From: Solirubrobacterales bacterium 67-14
Lineage (GTDB): Bacteria > Actinomycetota > Thermoleophilia > Solirubrobacterales > 70-9
Length of the DNA: 64,000 bases
Assembly: GCA_001897355.1 (NCBI GenBank)
Contig: MKST01000007.1
Location: forward strand, 449,707-513,706
Direction of reading: 5' to 3'
Shown here: positions 25,379-33,844 of the stretch, piece after piece
How positions within the stretch are numbered: position 1 is the first letter of the stretch
How the letters are laid out: every line of letters begins with the position of its first letter
Notes under the pieces: model-generated
What the model saw: the letters and a program-made list of their open reading frames with translations, nothing else
Databases searched by the model: none
Told to the model about the DNA's origin: nothing
Translations under genes and position numbers: made by a program

Positions 25379-27847
25379 TTAGCCGCCGTTGCTGGCCGGC
25401 ACGTACGTCCGGCTCGGTTCCCCGCGGAGCGCGGTTGCCGGGGGCAGCGAGGTTCCCTGGGCGTCCTGGCCCGGGATCACCGGCAACACCAGCTTCGACG
25501 GGATCACGCCGCCCAGGCCGATCTTGTTGACCGTCTTGCCCTTCTCGATCGTGTCGAAGTTCCAGATCGTCCGGTCGCCGCCCGGGGCCTGGATGTTCAG
25601 GCGGATCCTCGAGCCGGCCCGGAAGACATGCGCCACCGGGAAGATCTGGATCCGCTCGTAGTTGAACTTGCGCTTCTTGAGTGACTTGCGGTCCTTCTTC
25701 AGCCAGGTCTGGACCGGGTCGTAGGAGATCGACTTCGACTTGTCCACCTTACGGTGAGAAGCCCGGAGCCAGCCGTTCTGGACGTAGGTCTCCTTGCCGT
25801 CGGGCCGCACCTCGGTCAGGGTGACCTGGATGTCGGTGTTCTTCATGTTGGACTTGAGATAGAGGTCCAGGCTGGACGGGCCGGCGATGAAGAGATCCTT
25901 GTCCAGGGCCGGGGTGATGAAGCCGAGCCCCTTGTCCGCGGCCAACGGCTTCCAGTCATAGGCCGGCTGGGCCTTCCACGAGTCGCTCTGGGCGTTCTCG
26001 CCGAGGGTCCTGGCCGGACGGGCGGATGGATCGGACCTGTATTTCACCGTGGTTCCCTTGGCCGCCTTGGTCGACGACAGGATGCCGCCCTTGCCGAGGA
26101 AGTACTTGGTCGGCTTGAGGCCGGGAACCGGCCAGTCGGTGAACTGGGTCTCCCAGGCAGCCCCGATCGCGCCGGGCTGGCCCGGGATCGCCGCCCCGTT
26201 GTCCATCATGATCCGGATCCGCGGATCCTTGCGGAACTCGGCCTTTGCCTTGGCCACGTTCTGGGGCGTATCCAGCATCGTCGCGAACCTGGTCTGCTGG
26301 ATCGGCAGGGCCGGGGATTCAGCGATCAACTGGTAGAGCAGCGGGCCGGCGGCGATTACCACGGGGTTGATCCGCGGAACGCGGCCGTCACCGGTGAACA
26401 GGTTCATGAACTCTGCCCAGCGGGTGATCGTGCTCGGGCCGAGCGAGTCGACGTGGACGCCGTTCTGCATGGTGACCCAGACGTCACGGTTGGATTTCGG
26501 CAGGTCCCTGACCGCTTCCGGCCAGTGGCCGCCGGTCTGCTCGTCCTGGAAGGCACCGACCCAGAAGATCGGCACGTCGATCTTCTTCACCCAGGCGCCC
26601 GGTGAGCGTTTCTGGAACAGCTTCGGCGTGCGATATGGGTTCTGTTCGATCTGCTTGTTGTAGTCGCGGGTCTGCAGTCGCATCTTCTGGTTGTCGACGC
26701 AGTGCTGGATCTGCTCGCTGTGGAGCGGCTCCTGAACCTGCGGATCACCAGTGGTGGTCATCGCCTTCGCCCAGGGCTGGCCGCCCTCGGGGGCCGGCTT
26801 GGCGTCCTCGGCCCGCTCGGTGATCCAGCTGTAGGCGAAACCGTTGTTGAAGATGCCACCCGGGAAACCCGTCCCGTAGTAGACGTCGTCGGTCACCGAG
26901 AGCGGCGCCACCGCCGAGAGGTGCGGGGGCCGGGTGCCGGCGGTGAAGAGCTGTGTGATCCCCGAGAAGGAGATACCGCCCATACTGACCTTGCCGCCCT
27001 TGACCCAGTCCTGGGCCGCGACGGTCTCGATCGCGTCGTATCCGTCGTAGGTGGTCGGCCAACCGAACAGGTCGAAGGCGCCACCCGAACATCCGGAGCC
27101 ACGCATCTGGACGCTGACCGTGGCGAAGTCGAGCAGCGGGCCGATCATCGAACCGACGGCGGTCGAACTGGCCGGGGTCAGGTTCGGGTCCGGCACCGGG
27201 CTGCCGGGCAGGGAACCGGTGATGGTGTTCACCAGGTCACCGAGCGGGCCGGGCAGGTTGCTGGAGGGGAGGCCCGCGACCAGCCCGAGCAGGGCATCAT
27301 GCGGGGCGGCAGTCTGATAGCCCGAGTACTCGATGTAGGTCGGGAACGGACCCTGCGAGAGGGAGGTCTTGCCGTACGGGAGCCGGACCGTGACCGCCAG
27401 TTCGGTGCCATCCCGGGTGGTGATGTAGTTGAGGCCGGCCTTGAGGTCGGGCTTGCTCTCGTACCAAGTCTGGGAGGGATTGTCGCCGGGCTTCAGCACC
27501 CTGAACTTGCTGGTCCCCTGCGAGCCCTTCCCCGTAGGGGTCCGGACCGTGAAGACGGCACCGGGCTTCACGTCATAGAAGATCTTCGAGCCGAAGCGGT
27601 CGGCCTTGCCCTTGCGGACGATCCGGTTCTTCTTGTTCACCAGCAGCAGCTTCTGCCCTGGGTTGGCTCCCTTGACGTAGGCGTCCCCGACGCTGCCGCG
27701 GGCCGTGTAGCTGGCCTTCGAGGTGATCTTCGGCGCCTTCTTCAGTTTCTTGTGGGCGGCGCTGGCGGTGGTGGCGAAACCGCCCAGAAGGGCGAGGCCG
27801 AGGACGATGGCGGCCAAGCTGGCCAGGGACACACGAATCTTTCTCAT
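25379..27847 (-). CDS. Secreted CocE/NonD-type hydrolase, S15 family, copy 2
   Basis: 822 residues with the same layout as copy 1. The signal peptide ends ATTASAA, followed by the beta domain (ARGSVGDAYVKGANPG), the catalytic domain with nucleophile elbow SMGGISFSG (Ser about residue 287), and the PepX_C domain ending PASNGG. An insertion of about 20 residues relative to copy 1 lies before LTPASSTAVGS. The ATG at 27847 has GGGAGG 10 bases upstream. It resembles copy 3 most closely in the N-terminal and middle parts (AFQDEQTGGHWPEAV, KKIDVPIFWVGAF). It has its own terminator and a long spacer, so it is probably a separate transcript. Confidence 0.88.
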   Translation of the reverse strand: MRKIRVSLASLAAIVLGLALLGGFATTASAAHKKLKKAPKITSKASYTARGSVGDAYVKGANPGQKLLLVNKKNRIVRKGKADRFGSKIFYDVKPGAVFTVRTPTGKGSQGTSKFRVLKPGDNPSQTWYESKPDLKAGLNYITTRDGTELAVTVRLPYGKTSLSQGPFPTYIEYSGYQTAAPHDALLGLVAGLPSSNLPGPLGDLVNTITGSLPGSPVPDPNLTPASSTAVGSMIGPLLDFATVSVQMRGSGCSGGAFDLFGWPTTYDGYDAIETVAAQDWVKGGKVSMGGISFSGITQLFTAGTRPPHLSAVAPLSVTDDVYYGTGFPGGIFNNGFAYSWITERAEDAKPAPEGGQPWAKAMTTTGDPQVQEPLHSEQIQHCVDNQKMRLQTRDYNKQIEQNPYRTPKLFQKRSPGAWVKKIDVPIFWVGAFQDEQTGGHWPEAVRDLPKSNRDVWVTMQNGVHVDSLGPSTITRWAEFMNLFTGDGRVPRINPVVIAAGPLLYQLIAESPALPIQQTRFATMLDTPQNVAKAKAEFRKDPRIRIMMDNGAAIPGQPGAIGAAWETQFTDWPVPGLKPTKYFLGKGGILSSTKAAKGTTVKYRSDPSARPARTLGENAQSDSWKAQPAYDWKPLAADKGLGFITPALDKDLFIAGPSSLDLYLKSNMKNTDIQVTLTEVRPDGKETYVQNGWLRASHRKVDKSKSISYDPVQTWLKKDRKSLKKRKFNYERIQIFPVAHVFRAGSRIRLNIQAPGGDRTIWNFDTIEKGKTVNKIGLGGVIPSKLVLPVIPGQDAQGTSLPPATALRGEPSRTYVPASNGG

Positions 27848-27975
27848 CTGCGAGAAACCTCCCGGTAATTCTTAGGTCGTGGCATGACCCCGCATGCCTG
27901 TTTCGAGGGTGAACCACTGATTCCCCGAAAGGGCGACTCACAAACAGGATGTTTCCGGACCGTGTCCGGGCAACG

Positions 27976-28002
27976 AAAAAGGGCCGCCCGTGGGCGGCCC
28001 TT
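27976..28002 (-). terminator. Rho-independent terminator in the copy 2/3 spacer
   Basis: Perfect 11-bp stem aagggccgccc/gggcggccctt (27979-28002) with loop gt, and five T residues at the 3' side on the minus strand. Nearly the same hairpin as at 25334. It ends the copy 3 transcript after the paired-hairpin element at 28012-28082. Confidence 0.8.
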
Positions 28003-28011
28003 CAAAACGGA

Positions 28012-28082
28012 GCCCGGCCATCAAACCCTTGATGGCCCTGGCCGGGCGGGTTCCTGTTGCCGCCCGGCGAAGACCGGGCGGC
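28012..28082 (-). repeat. Paired-hairpin element, copy A
   Basis: Two adjacent stems between the stop of copy 3 and its terminator. Stem A is gcccggcc/ggccgggc with ggccatcaa/ttgatggcc inside (28012-28047). A linker cgggttcctgtt follows, then stem B gccgcccgg/ccgggcggc with loop cgaaga (28059-28082). The linker, loop and flank are shared with the element at 48442-48539, where stem B has compensatory changes. Read in gene sense it lies about 24 bases after the stop codon. Confidence 0.65.
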
Positions 28083-28105
28083 ATGCAGGTGGAGTAACGG
28101 CGGCG

Positions 28106-30499
28106 TCAGCCGGCGTTACTGGCGGGGGCGTACGTGCGGCTCGGCTCTCCGCGGAGGTCGGTCGGGCCGGGCAACGGGGTGCCCTGGGCGTCTTCGCCCG
28201 GGATCACCGGCAGCACCAGCTTCGACGGGATCACTCCACCGAGGCCGATCGTGTTCCTGGTCTTGCCCTTCTCGATCGTGTCGAAGTCCCAGATCGTCCG
28301 GTCACCGCCGGGCGCCTGGATGTTGATCCGGATCTTCGAGCCGGCCCGGAACACGTGGGCGGCCGGGTAGATCTGGATCCGCTCGTAGTTGAACTTGCCC
28401 TTCTTCAGCGGCTTGCCGTCCTTCTTCAACCAGGTCTGGACCGGGTCGTAGGCGGTCGAGGCCTTCTTGTTGAGAGCACGGTGTGAAGCCCGGAGCCAGC
28501 CGTTCTGGACGTAGGTCTCCTTGCCGTCGGGCCGCACCTCGGTCAGGGTGACCTGGATGTCGGTGTTCCGCTTGCTCGACTTCAGGTAGAGGTCGACGCT
28601 GGACGGACCGGCGATGAAGACGTCCTTGGTCAGGGCCGGGGTGATGAAGCCGAGCCCCTTGCCGGCGGCGACCGGCTGCCAGTTGTACGGCGGCTGAGCC
28701 AGCCAGGAATCACCCTGGGCGTTCTCGCCGAGGGTCTTGGCCGGACGGGCCGACGGGTCGGACTTGTAGCTGACCGAGCCGCCCTTCTTCGCCTTCTTCC
28801 GGCCCAGGGTTCCGCCCTTGCCGAGGAAGTACTTGGTCGGCTTGGTGGAATTGATCGGCCAGCTGTTGAAGTCGGCCTCCCACTTAGCGCCGATCGCGCC
28901 CGGATCACCCGGTACGGCCGCGCCGTTGTCCATCAGGATCCGGATCCGCGGGTCCTTGCGGAAGTCGGCCTTGGCCGTCGCCACGTTGGGCGGCGTGTTG
29001 TTCATGCTCGCGTAGCGGCTCTGCTCGATCGGCAGGGCGCCGGCCGAGGCGATCTCCTTGTAAAGCAGCGAACTGGCGTTGACCACCAGCGGCGAGATCT
29101 TCGGGATCCGGCCGTTGCCGGTGAACAGGTTCATGAACTCAGCCCAGCGGGTGATCGTGCTCGGGCCGAGCGAGTCGACGTGGACCCCGTTCTGCATGGT
29201 GACCCAGACGTCCTTGTTCTTCTTCGGCAGGTTCTTGACAGCCTCGGGCCAGTGGCCGCCGGTCTGCTCGTCCTGGAAGGCACCGACCCAGAAGATCGGC
29301 ACGTCGATCTTCTTCACCCAGGCGCCCGGCGAACGCTTCTGGAACAGCTTCGGCGTGCGGTACGGGTTGGTCTCGATCAGGCCGTTGTAGTTACGGGTCT
29401 GGAGCCGCATCTCCTGGTTCTTGACGCAGTGTGCGATCTGCTCGCCGCGCAGTGGCTCGGCCACGTCCGGGTCACCGGTCGTGGTCATGATCTTGGCCCA
29501 GGTCTGGCCACCCTCCGGGGCGGGCTTGGCATCCTCGGCCCGCTCGCTGATCCAGCTGTAAGCGAAGCCGTTGTTGAAGATGCCACCCGGGAAGCCGGTT
29601 CCGTAGTAGACGTCGTCGGTCACCGAGAGCGGCGAGACGGCAGCCAGGTGCGGCGGGCGGGTGCCGGCCGTGAACAGCTGCGAGATGCCGGAGAACGAGA
29701 TGCCGCCCATGCTGACCCGATGGCCTTGCGCCCAGTCCTGGGCGGCGACGGTCTCGACCGCGTCATAGCCGTCATAGGTGGTCGGCCAACCGAACAGGTC
29801 GAAAGCACCGCCGGAGCAGCCGGAGCCGCGCATCTGCACGCTCACGGTCGCGAAGTCGAGCAGCGGCCCGATCAGGGAACCGACCGCAGTGGAGGTGGCG
29901 GGGGTGAGCGGGTCGCTGCCCCCACCGCCGAGGACAGAGGAAAGCAGGTCATGCGGGGCGGCGGTCTGATAGCCCGAGTACTCGATGTAGGTCGGGAAGG
30001 GACCGTCGTCCAGGGTCTTGCCGGAGGGCAGCCGGACCGTCATCGCCAGTTCGGTGCCGTCGCGCATGGTCACGAAGTTGAGCCCGGCGTGGAGCTTGTG
30101 GGCGTCGTCCTGGTAGAAGGATTCCGGGGGGTTGGCGCCCGGCCTCATCACCTTGAACTTCTTGGTGCCCTGGGCTCCCTTGCCCTTCGGGGTGCGAACC
30201 GTGAAGTAGGCACCGGGGGTGACGTCGTAGAAGATCTTCGAGCCGTACGAATCGGCCTTGCCGGTACGGACGATCTTGTCCTTCGCGTTAACGAGGAGCA
30301 GCTTGGTGCCCGGCTCCGCATCCTTCACGTAGGCGTCGCCGACGCTGCCGCGAGCCGTGTAGTCCGCGGTCGATGTGATCTTCGGCGCGGTCTTCAGCTT
30401 CTTCGGCTTGGCGCTTGCGGTCGTGGCCATGCCACCGAGCAAGGCCAGCCCTGCAATGACTGTGGCCAATGCGGCCAGGTACACCCGAATACGACGCAT
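28106..30499 (-). CDS. Secreted CocE/NonD-type hydrolase, S15 family, copy 3
   Basis: 797 residues with the shared layout. The signal peptide ends ATTASAKP, then the beta domain ARGSVGDAYVKDAEPG, nucleophile elbow SMGGISFSG (Ser about residue 265), HVDSLGP, and a PepX_C domain ending PASNAG. The ATG at 30499 is chosen because GGAGG lies 8 bases upstream and it starts the signal peptide. The gene is a mosaic. About 115 bases near 28660-28773 match copy 1 (23290-23407) with one difference, whereas the middle part matches copy 2. This points to gene conversion among the copies. Confidence 0.88.
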   Translation of the reverse strand: MRRIRVYLAALATVIAGLALLGGMATTASAKPKKLKTAPKITSTADYTARGSVGDAYVKDAEPGTKLLLVNAKDKIVRTGKADSYGSKIFYDVTPGAYFTVRTPKGKGAQGTKKFKVMRPGANPPESFYQDDAHKLHAGLNFVTMRDGTELAMTVRLPSGKTLDDGPFPTYIEYSGYQTAAPHDLLSSVLGGGGSDPLTPATSTAVGSLIGPLLDFATVSVQMRGSGCSGGAFDLFGWPTTYDGYDAVETVAAQDWAQGHRVSMGGISFSGISQLFTAGTRPPHLAAVSPLSVTDDVYYGTGFPGGIFNNGFAYSWISERAEDAKPAPEGGQTWAKIMTTTGDPDVAEPLRGEQIAHCVKNQEMRLQTRNYNGLIETNPYRTPKLFQKRSPGAWVKKIDVPIFWVGAFQDEQTGGHWPEAVKNLPKKNKDVWVTMQNGVHVDSLGPSTITRWAEFMNLFTGNGRIPKISPLVVNASSLLYKEIASAGALPIEQSRYASMNNTPPNVATAKADFRKDPRIRILMDNGAAVPGDPGAIGAKWEADFNSWPINSTKPTKYFLGKGGTLGRKKAKKGGSVSYKSDPSARPAKTLGENAQGDSWLAQPPYNWQPVAAGKGLGFITPALTKDVFIAGPSSVDLYLKSSKRNTDIQVTLTEVRPDGKETYVQNGWLRASHRALNKKASTAYDPVQTWLKKDGKPLKKGKFNYERIQIYPAAHVFRAGSKIRINIQAPGGDRTIWDFDTIEKGKTRNTIGLGGVIPSKLVLPVIPGEDAQGTPLPGPTDLRGEPSRTYAPASNAG

Positions 30500-30667
30500 A
30501 CTGCGTTCCTCCATCCCATCCATCCCAATTTTTTGTCTGGGAGCGCCTCCTGGCCCCCGTGGGAGTCCATCTCCCACTCCCTGCCGTCCGCGGACTATAC
30601 GGCAAAGGTCTAGCTAGATGAACGCAGCGTTTCCTCAGGAGTTGCGGTGCGCAGGAGATGGGAAGCG

Positions 30668-30734
30668 GGCGCGGCCCCCCGAGGGGCAGGGGCCGCGCCG
30701 GCTTCCTTGTGACACGGGACTGGAGATTGTCCCG
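30668..30734 (-). repeat. Paired-hairpin element, divergent copy D
   Basis: Stem A ggcgcggcccc/ggggccgcgcc (30668-30678 with 30689-30699) is followed by ggcttccttg and a weaker stem cgggac/gtcccg (30715-30720 with 30729-30734). The order and the ttcct linker resemble elements at 28012, 30868 and 48442, but the second stem is short, so membership is tentative. Confidence 0.4.
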
Positions 30735-30821
30735 GCCACGTGACGCGCCGGGCCTGGCAGGTGGCCGTGGCGCATCGCGAGCGAACAATCCGCAGATGGG
30801 ATCACGGGCTGTCCGCATGCC

Positions 30822-30860
30822 GGCCCGGTTCCCGCAGGGAAACGGGAAGTAGCCCGGGCC
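30822..30860 (-). repeat. Two-tier hairpin in spacer
   Basis: Outer ggcccgg/ccgggcc and inner ttcccg/cgggaa stems with loop cagggaaa, separated by a 5-base bulge gtagc on one side only. It lies between two paired-hairpin elements. Confidence 0.5.
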
Positions 30861-30867
30861 GCCCGGT

Positions 30868-30931
30868 CCCCGGACCTGACATCCGGGGTCCAAGGCTTCC
30901 TGACTGGGACCGGGAATCGTCCCGGTCCCAG
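30868..30931 (-). repeat. Paired-hairpin element, copy C
   Basis: Stem A ccccgga/tccgggg (30868-30888), linker with ggcttcctga, then a perfect 12-bp stem B ctgggaccggga/tcccggtcccag with loop atcg (30904-30931) and ctgtgg after it. It has the same order and linker core (ttcctg, then tgtgg) as copies A and B, but a different loop. In gene sense it lies about 30 bases after the copy 4 stop. Confidence 0.55.
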
Positions 30932-30960
30932 CTGTGGCCCCTGTGCTTAGGTTCCAGTCA

Positions 30961-33705
30961 TCAACCTCCGTTCGATGCCGGCTCGTATTCCCGGCTGGGC
31001 TGGCCACGCAGCGCGGTCGGCGGCGGCAGCGGGGTGCCCTGGGCGGTCTGGCCCGGGATCACCGGCAGCACCAGCTTCGATGGTGTTGCGTCGCCGTATC
31101 CGATCGTGTTGGTGGTGTCACCCTTTTCGATCGTGTCGAAGTCCCAGATCGTCCGGTCGCCGCCCGGTGCCTGGACGTTGATCCTGATCTTCGAGCCGGC
31201 CCTGAACACGTGGGCGACAGGGAAGATCTGGATCCTGGTCAGGTTGAACTTCCCGGCTTCCAACGGCTGGGAGTCGGCCTCGAGGTGGTCCTGAACCGGA
31301 TCGTTCGGGGTGGACAGGGCCGGGTCGACCTTGCGGTGCGAGGCGCGGAGCCATCCGTTCTGGACGTATGTCTCCTTGCCGTCGGGTCGGACCTCGGTCA
31401 ACGTGACCTGCAGGTCGGTGTCGGCCTTGCTCGACTTGAGATACAGGTCAAGCGAGGACGAACCAGCGATGAAGGTGTCCTGGGTCAGCGCCGGAGTGGT
31501 CCAGCCGAGTCCCTTCCCGGAAGCGACCGGCTTCCAGTCATACGGTGGCTGGGCCAGCCACGAATCACCTTGGGCGTTCGCGCCGAGGGTCCTTGCGGGC
31601 CTTGCCGACGGGTCGGATACGTAGCTGTCCTGACCTGCTGGCTCCGGGTTCTTGCTGAGGTCGCCGTCCGGACCGAGGTAGTAGCTGGTCGGAGTGAGCG
31701 AGGGGACCGGCCAGTTGGTGAAGCTGGTCTCCCAGGCTGCCCCGATCGCACCCGGATCGCCATCCACCGCGGCGCCGTTGTCCATCAGGATCCGGACCCG
31801 CGGATCCTGATCGAAGATCGACTTCGCCTGTGCGACATTGGCCGGCGTGTCAGCCATGTCCGCAAAACGCGACTGCTGCAGCGGCAAGGAACCGGCATCG
31901 GCCAGGAACTTGTAGAGCTCCCCGCCGAGCGGCAGCACGAACGACGGGATCACCGGGATCCGGTCGGCCACGTAGAGGTTCATGAACTCGGCCCAGCGCG
32001 TGATCGTGCTCGGACCGAGTGAATCGACATGGACGCCGTTCTGCAAGGTGATCCAAGCCCGCTTATTGGACTCGGGCAGGTTCGCGATCGCCTCCGGCCA
32101 ATGGCCGCCGGTCTGCTCGTCCTGGAACTGGCCGACCCAATACACCGGCACATCGATCCGATTGACCCAATAACCCGGCGCCCGGTACTTGAACAGCTGC
32201 GGGGTCCGGTACGGGTTGTTCTTGATCTCCTCGTCGTAGTCGCGCGTCTGCAGACGCAGCTTCTGGTTGTCCAGGCAATGCTGCTTTTGCTCGCTGCGCA
32301 GCGGCTCGGCCACGTCCGGGTCACCGGTCGTCGCCATTGCCTTGGCCCAGGGCTGACCGAACTCAGGCGCCGGCTTGGCGTCCTGGGCGCGCTCTGAGAT
32401 CCAGCTGTAGGCGAATCCCTTGTTGAAGATGCCGCCCGGGAAGCCGGTGCCCTGGTAGACGTCGTCGGTCACCGACAGCGGTGAGACCGCCGCCAAATGA
32501 GGCGGGTTGGTGCCCGCCGTGAAGAGCTCGCTGATCCCGGAGAACGAGATGCCGCCCATACCGACCTTGCCGCCCTTCACCCAAGGCTGCGCGGCGACTG
32601 TCTCGACCGCGTCGTAGCCGTCGTAGGTGGTCGGCAGACCGAACAGGTCGAACGCGCCACCGGAACAGCCGGAGCCACGCATCTGCACGCTCACCGTGGC
32701 GAAGTTGAGCAACGGACCGACCACCGAACCGACCGCGGTCGAGGTCACCGGCGCCAGATCGTCGCTGGGACCACTGCCGCCACCAGCGACCTGGCTGATG
32801 ATCGCGCTGAGCAGATCATGCGGGGCCGCGGTCTGATAGCCCGAGTACTCGATGAAGGTCGGGAACGGGCCGTCGGCGAGCGACTCCGCACCCATCGGCA
32901 GGCGAACCGTCATCGCCAGTTCGGTGCCGTCGCGCATGGTCACGTAATTGAGACCCTGCTTCAGGGTCTTCCCATCGTAGAACGATTGCGGCGGATTCTC
33001 GTCCGGCTTGAGGATCTCGAACTTATCGGTGCCCTGCACGGTCTTCTCGTCCACCTTGGTGCGAACCGAGTAACCGGTGCCCGGCTGGATGTCATAGAAG
33101 ATCTTCGAGCCGTACGAGTCAGCGGTACCAGTCGTAACAACCTGCTCGTTGCCGTCAACCAGCATCAGCTCCGAACCGGGCGTCGCACCCTCGACATATG
33201 CCTCACCGACACTGCCACGAGCTTCATACGCGGCCGGCGCGTTGGCCTCCGGGGCAAGCTTCTTGAGCTCATTGTCGTAAGTCAGGTTGGCCCGCTTGAT
33301 GCAGGTCTTGCTCCTGACCTTGGCCTTGCGGACCCGCTTGCTGGACTTGCGGATCCTGACCTTCGCCTTGCGTACCTTGGTCTTGGTCTTGCGGACCCGC
33401 TTCGAGGCGGAACGAATCTTCACTTTGCTGTGTGCCCGTCTCGCCTTACCGCGAGCCTTGATCGCTTTTTTGCGGGCCTTTTTCGCCTTGCGAAGCTGCT
33501 TCTTGGCCTTGTGGACTTGCTTGTTCGCCTTGGCCACAGGCTGCTTGCACTTCTTGATCTGATTGGACCGCTGCTGTCTAAGCTGCGCGTACAAATCCGG
33601 CTCCGCGGCCGGCTTCGCCACCGCCGATGCCTCGAGGACACCGAGGCTTAGGACCGCGACGAGCGCTACCAGCGCCATCGCGAGTCTCGATCTGACCCTG
33701 CTCAT
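30961..33705 (-). CDS. Secreted CocE/NonD-type hydrolase, S15 family, copy 4, with Lys/Arg-rich insertion
   Basis: 914 residues, the longest copy. After the signal peptide (ending about SAVAKPA) there is a segment of about 95 residues (about 48-141) rich in Lys, Arg and Ala. It has repeating KAKKQLRKAKK and KRVRKTKTKVRKAK units and four Cys, and is probably a long basic helix. Then follow the shared beta domain (ARGSVGEAYVEGATPG), the catalytic domain with GMGGISFSG (Ser about residue 383), HVDSLGP, and a PepX_C domain ending PASNGG. Over the catalytic domain it is closest to copy 1. The ATG at 33705 precedes a good signal peptide; an ATG four codons upstream is possible. The basic insertion might bind acidic wall polymers, which is inference. 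Confidence 0.87.
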   Translation of the reverse strand: MSRVRSRLAMALVALVAVLSLGVLEASAVAKPAAEPDLYAQLRQQRSNQIKKCKQPVAKANKQVHKAKKQLRKAKKARKKAIKARGKARRAHSKVKIRSASKRVRKTKTKVRKAKVRIRKSSKRVRKAKVRSKTCIKRANLTYDNELKKLAPEANAPAAYEARGSVGEAYVEGATPGSELMLVDGNEQVVTTGTADSYGSKIFYDIQPGTGYSVRTKVDEKTVQGTDKFEILKPDENPPQSFYDGKTLKQGLNYVTMRDGTELAMTVRLPMGAESLADGPFPTFIEYSGYQTAAPHDLLSAIISQVAGGGSGPSDDLAPVTSTAVGSVVGPLLNFATVSVQMRGSGCSGGAFDLFGLPTTYDGYDAVETVAAQPWVKGGKVGMGGISFSGISELFTAGTNPPHLAAVSPLSVTDDVYQGTGFPGGIFNKGFAYSWISERAQDAKPAPEFGQPWAKAMATTGDPDVAEPLRSEQKQHCLDNQKLRLQTRDYDEEIKNNPYRTPQLFKYRAPGYWVNRIDVPVYWVGQFQDEQTGGHWPEAIANLPESNKRAWITLQNGVHVDSLGPSTITRWAEFMNLYVADRIPVIPSFVLPLGGELYKFLADAGSLPLQQSRFADMADTPANVAQAKSIFDQDPRVRILMDNGAAVDGDPGAIGAAWETSFTNWPVPSLTPTSYYLGPDGDLSKNPEPAGQDSYVSDPSARPARTLGANAQGDSWLAQPPYDWKPVASGKGLGWTTPALTQDTFIAGSSSLDLYLKSSKADTDLQVTLTEVRPDGKETYVQNGWLRASHRKVDPALSTPNDPVQDHLEADSQPLEAGKFNLTRIQIFPVAHVFRAGSKIRINVQAPGGDRTIWDFDTIEKGDTTNTIGYGDATPSKLVLPVIPGQTAQGTPLPPPTALRGQPSREYEPASNGG

Positions 33706-33770
33706 CTCTCTCTCCATTCCTGTTCGAGTTCCTTCTGACTACCCCAGGGTCGATCGGCCTTCACGATTAT

Positions 33771-33807
33771 CTCCCCAGGCCCCTCGATCATCGAGGGGCC
33801 TGGGGAG
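33771..33807 (-). terminator. 17-bp hairpin between copy 4 and the companion gene
   Basis: Perfect 17-bp stem ctccccaggcccctcga/tcgaggggcctggggag with a 3-base loop (33788-33790), about 38 bases past the stop at 33845. No T-run follows on the minus strand, but the stem strength suggests transcription termination or 3'-end protection. Confidence 0.6.
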
Positions 33808-33844
33808 CACGTGTCCTCCTTGACCGAACCTCGGCGTTCGCCTG

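Larger units (their letters stand above)
30500..30960. other. 461-base non-coding spacer packed with hairpins
   Basis: No supported gene. The spacer separates the 5' end of copy 3 from the 3' end of copy 4. From left to right it holds a poorly defined 5' leader of copy 3, an 11-bp stem at 30668-30699, a short stem at 30715-30734, a two-tier stem at 30822-30860, and the pair at 30868-30931. Confidence 0.6.

Noticed and set aside
25334-28002. The two aagggccgcc hairpins as a mobile repeat
   Set aside because: Both have T-runs on the minus strand and sit just past hydrolase genes, so ordinary terminators copied with the gene duplication explain them.
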